DNA from: UBA2365 sp964594045
Lineage (GTDB): Bacteria; Bacteroidota; Bacteroidia; Chitinophagales; Saprospiraceae
Assembly: GCA_964594045.1 (NCBI GenBank)
Contig: CAZQKR010000057.1
Location: forward strand, 1-22,262
DNA length: 22,262 nt
Direction: 5' to 3'
The notes beneath the pieces were generated by a model. That model worked only from the letters and a program-made list of their open reading frames with translations, searched no databases and was not told the origin of the DNA. Position numbers and translations under genes: made by a program. Of this stretch, positions 17,701 to 22,262 are shown piece after piece; within the stretch, counting starts at the first letter, position 1; each line of letters begins with the position of its first letter.

Positions 17701-18093
17701 GATCGGTGAGCTGATTTTTCCCTGATAATCAATTGTGAAAGTATTTGATACGGCCGTTTCATCCTTAAAGAAAACCTTGTATTTATTTAGACGGACTCCA
17801 TGACCGGATGAACCGGCATCGTCCCTGTCCATACCGAAATCCTTGCTTTGCAGATCAACATCCATCTTATCAATACGGACCTGGTCACTGCTGCCTGTAA
17901 TGGTCAAATCGCTGTTCAATGTAAAATATAATTCTTCACCGGCAGATGAAGGCGAAATTTGGTCAGATACCTTGATAAAAGAGTTTGTTGGATCGATCTG
18001 AACCTTCAGTTCGTGCCTGAAAAGTGTATTTTGGGCATAAAGACCATTTAATATAAAAAGGGAAACGGCAATAAAAATATTGGATCGTAACAT
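14695..18093 (-). CDS. Secreted M1-like / M28 metallopeptidase fusion with PDZ domain
   Basis: A 1132-residue protein with a signal peptide (MLRSNIFIAVSLFILNGLYAQ). Residues about 25-530 are an M1-type (gluzincin) module: HELLH at 307-311 with a downstream Glu329 in NWCEG and a VGYGKSSMMFHML segment holding the likely catalytic Tyr. The canonical GAMEN loop is replaced by GYGMPSF. The spacing from the second His to Glu is one residue shorter than the usual HExxH-x18-E. A linker domain (about 540-730) is unassigned. Residues about 750-1030 are an M28 aminopeptidase: His831/Asp833 (HYDH), Asp855/856 (GADDN), Glu889/890 (GEE), Asp919 and His989 (HRPSDT) form a full two-zinc site. A PDZ domain (about 1055-1132) ends the protein. 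It should degrade peptides outside the cytoplasm. There is no T9SS sorting domain, so the periplasm or outer membrane is likely. It lies 59 bp downstream of the ChaN-like gene, a possible operon. Confidence 0.88.
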   Translation of the reverse strand: MLRSNIFIAVSLFILNGLYAQNTLFRHELKVQIDPTNSFIKVSDQISPSSAGEELYFTLNSDLTITGSSDQVRIDKMDVDLQSKDFGMDRDDAGSSGHGVRLNKYKVFFKDETAVSNTFTIDYQGKISSPIQQSEENYQRGFSESPGIIDTVGVYLAGSSYWIPHFDAELMQFKMATTLPEHWKVVSQGKRLSSDLISGMRHEIWEENLPQEEIFLIAAKFDEYSFQAGNVAAMAFLRTPDEALANKYLETTAQYLEMYRQLVGPFPYAKFALVENFWETGYGMPSFTLLGEKVIRFPFILHSSYPHELLHNWWGNSVYVDFESGNWCEGITAYMADHLIKEQRGQGAEYRRSTLQKYTDYVTPENDFPLNAFLSRHNAASEAVGYGKSSMMFHMLRLMLGDEIFVKAFQHFNRENAFRKASFSDIQKSFETVSETDLSEFFNQWVNRKGAPKLSLQDVLFKDNEVRFSLLQEQEGDPFSLEVPVLIHTAEGLIWHKALMYQKFQHYSVKLNAPAFKIEVDPYFDLFRILDPHEVPASLSKAYGAGNTLLVLPSKLDETRIGMYNRFIGSWKAGNPGSFSMVKDSDLKELPKDKTVWILDFNNKFANNFFTSLEGHPVMNEPNQIALQGQKIDKVKQSSIITSMHPENPAEVLVFFHIHDDKAVAGLNRKLPHYGKYSFLAFEGEEPENVVKGNWEVINSPLTQKRELPGNAELRNTPLDDKTSAFLTRKALAELAPVFSAERMMKDIRFLSSQEMKGRGLGTAELRVAAEYIRDAFAKAGLKPGVDGQNFFQTWSRQFEGKGHLELTNVIGELPGTDPGLASQPLVISAHYDHLGIGWPDVRPGNEGKIHFGADDNASGIAVLLELARTVASGYQGARPVLFVAFTGEEGGLIGSRYFVKHYKSGGETPAFFANLNLDTNGRLFDQALQILGGSSAREWRFIFMGTEYVTGVKTALAAQDIDASDQVAFHESGVPAVQFFTGAHGDYHRPSDTFEQIDPPGLVKVASVAKEVLIYLGSRLDPMPFTGQQGGHPGIAAKEKPAGERRASTGTMPDFSFNGSGVRVAALTDGGPASKAGILVGDVIVAMNDVPVKSLKAYSDELKKYAPGEKVRIEVIRDDQKFLFELLLAER

Positions 18094-18152
18094 ATCAAGT
18101 GAAGCTTTCCTGAAAATTGAAATCTTAAATTATGTTTAGGCAGTTCAGTACA

Positions 18153-19025
18153 TTAATTTGTTTTTGTCATGCTTTCCGGTATCACCAGGATAAAATCTGC
18201 CAAGGGTTTGTATTCATCCTTGAACTTCAGGTCAGCTGCTTCAACGGTTGAGATGGTCATAAATTTCAGCCTTGGGTTGTATTGTTTGAGGTACCATCCG
18301 ATCGCTCCATAGTTTTTGGAATGAAAATCTCCCTGGAAATGAATGAAAACTTTATCTTTTTCGTGATTGTTGCTGATATTCCAGGCCATGGTGGCATCTT
18401 TGACAGCCTGAGCTTTGACCATATTGGGAGGAACGCCCCCCTTCCCATGGCCACCACCCATGTCCATTTCTGCCATTTCTTTATTATTGGGTGCTTCAGG
18501 ATCAAAAGGTATCGGATGAGGAGGAAAATATTTTTTAGCCTCATCACTCAGTGGCAGCAATGCTTCAAAACCACCCAGATTGACCAGGGCGGCGTACCTT
18601 CTGGGTATGTTTGTCGCTATAAATTTTATTTTCTTTTCTTTGGCAAACTCAAGCAGTGGCTTGTAATCCGTTTTATAATTGCCCCATAGTCTCATCTCTT
18701 CTTCAAAATTACGCTGCCTGATCAGGTCAGCAAAATACTCATCAATAAGTAATTGATTATCAGACTCGAACATCTCAGCCCCCATTGTCAGTGAACCATT
18801 TTTCTCAAATATTGCCTTGCTCAGTTCCAGTTGTAACCAATGGCAAATCGGGTTATTATGCAATTCCCCGAAAAGCACCACATCTGACTGGCTGAGTACA
18901 TTGACCATCTTTTCAAATCTGACCTGCCTGCCTTTTGCGTCGTATAATTTGTATGCTTCCATTTTTTGAGAATGAACTGTTGCAGTGAGCAGTACCATCA
19001 GGAACAGTGAAAATATTTTTGTCAT
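18153..19025 (-). CDS. ChaN-like haem/iron-binding family protein
   Basis: I start at the ATG ending at 19025, which gives a signal peptide (MTKIFSLFLMVLLTATVHSQ); the frame extends eight codons further only through a TTG. The product is about 290 residues. Features of the ChaN/TIKI (EreA-like) fold are present: FGELHNNPICHWLQLEL with the GExH pair, GAEMFESDNQ, FIATNIPRRYAALV, and near the end IHFQGDFHSKNYGAIGWYL with paired His. ChaN of Campylobacter binds haem as a dimer; other family members are proteases, so binding or catalysis here is open. A Met/His/Gly-rich segment (AEMDMGGGHGKGG) could bind metal. It lacks a lipobox, unlike many ChaN proteins, so it may be periplasmic. It precedes the peptidase gene on the same strand. 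Confidence 0.82.
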   Translation of the reverse strand: MTKIFSLFLMVLLTATVHSQKMEAYKLYDAKGRQVRFEKMVNVLSQSDVVLFGELHNNPICHWLQLELSKAIFEKNGSLTMGAEMFESDNQLLIDEYFADLIRQRNFEEEMRLWGNYKTDYKPLLEFAKEKKIKFIATNIPRRYAALVNLGGFEALLPLSDEAKKYFPPHPIPFDPEAPNNKEMAEMDMGGGHGKGGVPPNMVKAQAVKDATMAWNISNNHEKDKVFIHFQGDFHSKNYGAIGWYLKQYNPRLKFMTISTVEAADLKFKDEYKPLADFILVIPESMTKTN

Positions 19026-19208
19026 TTTATTGTTTTTAAGCGATATCAAAATTTAATTTCGTGGGTAAAATTAATGAATTTTCAACATACTAATGAGAAA
19101 ATGAGACAGTAACGCCTTAAAATCAGTGGTAAACTAAAGTATTTTGAGTTCAGACAGCCATTATAAATGCTTTAACCATACACAACTCAACCATATAATA
19201 TTGATATT

Positions 19209-19240
19209 CAATACTTTATAATTATCTATTTAAAGTATTG
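19209..19240 (-). terminator. Possible terminator hairpin after the ABC ATPase gene
   Basis: Perfect 10-bp AT-rich arms CAATACTTTA (19209-19218) and TAAAGTATTG (19231-19240) enclose 12 nt, about 30 bp past the stop of the ABC gene. No strong U run follows, so its function as a terminator is doubtful. Confidence 0.35.
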
Positions 19241-19270
19241 GTGTAAATAAATTAACTATCTGTTTAATAT

Positions 19271-20005
19271 TTAATCAGTTGTACTAAAAACCGGTGCATG
19301 ACCGATCTTATGGATGTGATCATTGGGAAGATCAGTCTCAACCAGCCCGTCAAGCAAGCGGATCATTCTGTGTGTATATTGAGCGATATCTGTTTCATGT
19401 GTTACGAGGATAACTGTATTTCCCTTATTGTGGATCTCTTCAAAGATCGCCATGATCTCATAGGATGTTTTGGAATCCAGGTTGCCGGTTGGTTCATCGG
19501 CAAGGATAATGGCAGGATTGTTGACCAGCGCCCTGGCAATGGCCACGCGCTGACGCTGCCCCCCCGAAAGTTCATTGGGTTTGTGCGTCATCCTGTCCTG
19601 AAGGCCCACCGACTCGAGCGCATAAGCAGCCTGCTCCAACCTGGCTTTCTTGCTGAATCCAGCGTAAAGCAAGGGAAGGGCCACATTTTCCCAGGAAGAC
19701 ATTCTGGGCAAAAGGTTAAAGGTCTGAAAAACGAAACCGATCTCTTTATTTCTCACTGCGGCGAGTTCGTTGCTGGTCATTTTGCTGACAGCCTGTCCGC
19801 GGAGTTTATATTCACCGGAAGTAGGTGTATCCAGGCATCCCAGCATATTCATCAGAGTGGATTTACCCGAACCGGATGGCCCCATCAATGCAACATATTC
19901 ATTTTTATAAATATCCAGGGTAACAGACCTGAGGGCCTGGATCTTTTCAGTCCCCATGATGTAGGTTTTGTTGATATCTTTCAGTTCGATGATCTTTTCA
20001 GCCAT
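19271..20005 (-). CDS. ABC transporter ATP-binding protein, MacB/LolD type
   Basis: A 244-residue ATPase, complete for this family. Walker A is GPSGSGKST (42-50), the Q-loop glutamine is Gln94, the signature is LSGGQ (146-150), Walker B is IILADE (166-171), then the D-loop GNLD and the H-loop LVTHE. The sequence around EKIQALRSVTLDIYKNEYVALMGPSGSGKSTLMNMLGCLD and DEPTGNLDSKTS is diagnostic of the LolD/MacB/FtsE (type VII ABC) group, which drive mechanotransmission or lipoprotein and antimicrobial-peptide extrusion together with an FtsX-like permease. No permease is adjacent in this window, so the partner is encoded elsewhere and the substrate is unknown. A TAATTTTG box (20022-20029) stands about 17 bp upstream of the ATG without a well-placed TTG. 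The protein is a peripheral membrane subunit. Confidence 0.93.
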   Translation of the reverse strand: MAEKIIELKDINKTYIMGTEKIQALRSVTLDIYKNEYVALMGPSGSGKSTLMNMLGCLDTPTSGEYKLRGQAVSKMTSNELAAVRNKEIGFVFQTFNLLPRMSSWENVALPLLYAGFSKKARLEQAAYALESVGLQDRMTHKPNELSGGQRQRVAIARALVNNPAIILADEPTGNLDSKTSYEIMAIFEEIHNKGNTVILVTHETDIAQYTHRMIRLLDGLVETDLPNDHIHKIGHAPVFSTTD

Positions 20006-20101
20006 TACACAATATTTTCTCCAAAATTAGGATACATCTTTCAAACCCATGCTTTATTTAGATAAAGTTTGGATTTGTTTCGATGAATATCATCCTTTCG
20101 C

Positions 20102-20275
20102 TCATTTTGAATCACCGGTTTGCGCATATTCGCCGTTGTTGATGTTTTCATCAACAACAATATTTTCGGTGACCTGATCATGAAATTTGTTGGTGAAAAC
20201 ACCAACAATGGTGAAATCCAAAATACAGGCAGTCACCAGCGATCGCCTGCATAATCGGGTATGTATGTTCACCAT
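20102..20275 (-). CDS. Possible small protein (57 residues), unrecognised
   Basis: This short frame runs from an ATG ending at 20275, 7 bp after the stop of the T9SS cargo gene, to a TGA at 20102-20104. The product begins MVNIHTRLCRRSLVTACILD and continues as TIVGVFTNKFHDQVTENIVV and DENINNGEYAQTGDSK, basic at the front and acidic at the rear, with a hydrophobic stretch at about 13-27. Its position, spacing and strand suit a translationally coupled downstream gene. Against it: two perfect hairpins lie inside it, the opposite strand in the same register is also largely open, and I recognise no family. It could equally be structured non-coding sequence or a remnant. Confidence 0.3.
   Translation of the reverse strand: MVNIHTRLCRRSLVTACILDFTIVGVFTNKFHDQVTENIVVDENINNGEYAQTGDSK
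20135..20208. repeat. Two related perfect hairpins in opposite orientation
   Basis: Hairpin 1 has 10-bp arms GTTGTTGATG (20135-20144) and CATCAACAAC (20149-20158) around TTTT. Hairpin 2 has 9-bp arms TTGTTGGTG (20187-20195) and CACCAACAA (20200-20208) around AAAA. The second matches the reverse complement of the first except for one pair changed from A-T to G-C. No U run follows either, so they are not ordinary terminators. Confidence 0.7.
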
Positions 20276-20282
20276 TTTTTGA

Positions 20283-21899
20283 TCATTCCACTTTAATAAA
20301 CCGCGCAGTGCCCGTCAGATATCCCTGATCATTCAACACGCTCAACTGATAGCAACCTGGGATCAAACCGGACACATCGATCTGATGCGTATCATCTGAT
20401 TGTGTTGCTTTTACTTCCTGCCTTCTGCCCAGCATATCGGTAATAAAGATCCTGTCAGATGACCGAGAAGCTTGAATGGTGAGGGTTTGGCGGACGGGAT
20501 TGGGGAATACTTCCAGAACCTGAACGACCTGACCCGGATCATTCGTTCCAACCAGCCCGAGATCACTTCCGTCGAACCGTATCATCAGCGGAAATCTCCT
20601 GAGCAATACCGGTTGATATTCCCTGTCCAGCTTGTAATAATCTCCGACCAATAAAACATCGTTGTTATCCAGCAAATACAGATCGTTTGCGATAACGGCA
20701 TGATCAATAATTTTCATCGGTAACACTTTCAATAAAGTTAATGGACCATTCAACTTCTTTTTATAAAAATGCAGGTCAAAAACAGTTGTGTTGGACTTTG
20801 AATTCACCCCAACCAAAAGAAATTCATCTGAAGACAGCCTTAATATTTTACTGATTCCAATATTATTGTCCCAGAAAATTTCAACACTATCCACTATATT
20901 CCCATCATAATCATAAAAATAATAATCTTTGGTCCATTGTTTAAACAACACCGGTTCGTTAAAAAACATCACAACAAAGTGATCATCGTCAGCATATGCA
21001 ATCTGAAAATCACATTGGTTTCTTGCCCGAAGAAAATCCTTGGTCTGGTCTAAGCTTTTAATTTCATTCAACATTCGGTCATAAACAAGAACATGAAATT
21101 TGAAATCAAATGGCATATCTTTGGGAACCGTTGCTTCCCTAAAATAAAGGCTGGTAATAAATGTATCATGATTCACAAGTTGAATCTGACCTACATTTCT
21201 GGTGGCGTAATAAGCATCCGGAAAATCTAAGCTATCAGTTCGCATAAATTTTCCATCTTTATCGCAAATAACTGAAGTAAATTTCGTATAATCAAAACCT
21301 TTTGGCCTTACTGATTGATATAGATCATTCCCAATATAAAAAACTAAAGGCCATTCCAAATTAGACAACTGAGCAGTAGTTGAATCCAATGGATTTGGAA
21401 AACTCCATTCCAATAAATCCCCGTTTTCCGAATCATACTTTCTTAAAACCAATGTGGTTCCACCATGCCCCTGAAATATTGATGTTACTTTATTAAAATA
21501 CCTCCTTCCATATACTTCCACGAATCCATCCTCATCAATTCTAAGACCATCGGGTTCCTCATTCTTCTCAATTATTCTTAAATCAAAAAACGAAGCCCAA
21601 TTCTCCTCACCTGATTCCATATCGACACTCACGAGATACCCTCCATCACCATTATAATAATTAAGTAAATACTCATATAATACGATCAGGTTGCCCTCAT
21701 GGAGCAGACTACTTCTATGGAAAGTCCGGGAATAATCATCATAGCCTACTGAATCCAACGCAGTAGTGTCAAAAACTGCATGTATCCATTTAGGGTGGTA
21801 GTCTTTAAAAAAATCAAGTGAGGGTTTCTGGGCTACAAGGCAATTAACTAAAAAAAACACCTGAAGTGTAATTATGACTTTAACTATATTTTGTTGCAT
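20283..21899 (-). CDS. Secreted protein with T9SS type A sorting domain
   Basis: A 538-residue protein with a signal peptide (about 1-23, MQQNIVKVIITLQVFFLVNC followed by LVAQ). The middle (about 25-455) is beta-rich, with repeated segments such as DMESGEENWASFF, DSENGDLLEWSF and FYDYDGNIVDSVEIF, resembling a beta-propeller (PQQ/Kelch-like). No catalytic motif is visible and I cannot assign a function. The last 80 or so residues (VLEVFPNPVRQTLTIQA...IFITDMLGRR...IDVSGLIPGCYQLSVLND...ARFIKVE) are a type A sorting domain, so it should cross the outer membrane by the type IX system and be cleaved and anchored or released. It resembles the many T9SS-targeted repeat proteins of gliding or particle-degrading Bacteroidota. 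A hairpin at 21927-21954 lies just upstream of its start. The hidden short frame at 20102-20275 follows 7 bp after its stop. Confidence 0.85.
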   Translation of the reverse strand: MQQNIVKVIITLQVFFLVNCLVAQKPSLDFFKDYHPKWIHAVFDTTALDSVGYDDYSRTFHRSSLLHEGNLIVLYEYLLNYYNGDGGYLVSVDMESGEENWASFFDLRIIEKNEEPDGLRIDEDGFVEVYGRRYFNKVTSIFQGHGGTTLVLRKYDSENGDLLEWSFPNPLDSTTAQLSNLEWPLVFYIGNDLYQSVRPKGFDYTKFTSVICDKDGKFMRTDSLDFPDAYYATRNVGQIQLVNHDTFITSLYFREATVPKDMPFDFKFHVLVYDRMLNEIKSLDQTKDFLRARNQCDFQIAYADDDHFVVMFFNEPVLFKQWTKDYYFYDYDGNIVDSVEIFWDNNIGISKILRLSSDEFLLVGVNSKSNTTVFDLHFYKKKLNGPLTLLKVLPMKIIDHAVIANDLYLLDNNDVLLVGDYYKLDREYQPVLLRRFPLMIRFDGSDLGLVGTNDPGQVVQVLEVFPNPVRQTLTIQASRSSDRIFITDMLGRRQEVKATQSDDTHQIDVSGLIPGCYQLSVLNDQGYLTGTARFIKVE

Positions 21900-21926
21900 A
21901 ATTTTTTCTTTCTTTCGTTTGAAAAC

Positions 21927-21954
21927 GAGGAAGTATGATCAGGCATACTTCCTC
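21927..21954 (-). terminator. Perfect hairpin just upstream of the T9SS cargo gene
   Basis: Eleven-base arms GAGGAAGTATG (21927-21937) and CATACTTCCTC (21944-21954) pair perfectly around ATCAGG. On the minus strand it is followed by GTTTTC, so it could end a transcript from the right. It could also act as a leader structure about 28 nt before the ATG at 21899. Confidence 0.45.
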
Positions 21955-22047
21955 TTTACTCATCAATTTTTCCTTCTATTGCGTTTTATATCCATTAATA
22001 CTTACAATATGCATGATTGAACCAATACAAATTATAACATCCTTACT

Positions 22048-22152
22048 ATGTCAAACAAAAAAATACAATTTGAAATCTTCAGTAATACCGACGTGAAAAA
22101 CAATGCAATTCAATTGATTAAATCAATTTTTAGGTTTTTCAGTCGGCATTAA
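22048..22152 (+). CDS. Possible leader peptide, 34 residues
   Basis: ATG at 22048 reads 34 codons (starting MSNKKIQFEIFSNTDVKNNA, ending IKSIFRFFSRH) to TAA at 22150-22152. It is basic and partly amphipathic. Its stop codon overlaps the left arm of the palindrome at 22149-22171, and a second short frame begins 21 nt later. No family is recognised and short frames of this size are common by chance. Confidence 0.2.
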   Translation: MSNKKIQFEIFSNTDVKNNAIQLIKSIFRFFSRH

Positions 22153-22171
22153 ACCAATTACATTGGTTTAA
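22149..22171. repeat. Perfect 23-bp palindrome just before a short ORF
   Basis: Ten-base arms TTAAACCAAT (22149-22158) and ATTGGTTTAA (22162-22171) flank TAC. A weaker dyad AATTGAT / ATCAATT (22112-22118, 22122-22128) lies about 20 bp to its left. The ATG of the next short frame starts at 22173. It could be an operator, a transposon-end remnant or a cruciform site. Confidence 0.6.
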
Positions 22172-22172
22172 A

Positions 22173-22262
22173 ATGGCGGATCCTCCCGCAGCCTTTGCCG
22201 CCGGGGTACAAACAACAATCGATTACATTCACAAAATAATAAAAGGGAACGTAGAGCCGTAG
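22173..22262 (+). CDS. Possible very small protein, 29 residues
   Basis: ATG at 22173 reads MADPPAAFAAGVQTTIDYIH followed by KIIKGNVEP, with TAG at the last base of the window. Its first 30 bases are far richer in G+C than the surroundings. The middle could form an amphipathic helix. The minus strand is also open here, so coding status is uncertain and I recognise no family. Confidence 0.2.
   Translation: MADPPAAFAAGVQTTIDYIHKIIKGNVEP

Noticed and set aside
19298..20065. Long 255-codon plus-strand frame opposite the ABC ATPase
   Set aside because: The minus strand encodes a complete ATPase with every family motif; the plus frame has no recognisable domain and is a shadow.

Overview
The window looks like chromosomal DNA from a Bacteroidota (Bacteroidetes) bacterium, perhaps Saprospirales or a related order; the order-level placement is a guess. 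Three things point there. Two secreted proteins end in type IX secretion system (T9SS) type A sorting domains and a third gene encodes a PorE-like T9SS lipoprotein. Starts lack Shine-Dalgarno sequences in AT-rich leaders. Several genes are preceded by the Bacteroidota promoter form TTG / TAnnTTTG. No rRNA, tRNA, CRISPR array, phage gene or transposase was seen, and base composition is fairly even, so this reads as core genome with some repeats in the gaps.

Layout. Positions 1-4150 hold, on the minus strand, a ferritin and a large secreted protein that joins a thioredoxin fold to SprB/PKD-like repeats and a T9SS sorting domain. Each has a good intrinsic terminator. Positions 4600-5770 encode a membrane-anchored AraC-type regulator. 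The 800 bp gap that follows carries a compact 328 bp palindromic element (6062-6389) bounded by near-perfect inverted repeats and packed with related hairpins. A PorE-like TPR/beta-propeller/OmpA lipoprotein (6532-8520) faces a convergent Lrp/AsnC regulator, whose terminator overlaps the porE-like stop codon. Next is a double CbxX/CfxQ-type AAA+ protein with a duplicated N-terminal domain (9374-11992).

Positions 12384-14417 are a tight plus-strand operon: a KdsC phosphatase (lipopolysaccharide Kdo), a UbiA-type prenyltransferase (lipids or quinones) and a Maf nucleotide pyrophosphatase. It converges on a minus-strand pair, a ChaN-like haem/iron lipoprotein-family protein and a large M1-M28-PDZ metallopeptidase. 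The whole gap between the two convergent stop codons is an indel-free 8-bp tandem repeat rich in GATC. Further right are a MacB/LolD-type ABC ATPase, a possible hidden 57-codon gene with two perfect hairpins, a second T9SS cargo protein, and an end region with two very short ORFs and a 23 bp palindrome.

Themes. Much of the content concerns the cell envelope and secretion (T9SS cargo, PorE-like anchor, Kdo synthesis, secreted peptidase, ABC ATPase) plus iron and redox handling (ferritin, ChaN-like protein, secreted thioredoxin). I see no convincing defence or mobile gene cassette. The least explained items are the non-coding structured elements at 6062-6389, 14417-14700, 20102-20275 and 22048-22262, and the unusual domain fusions.
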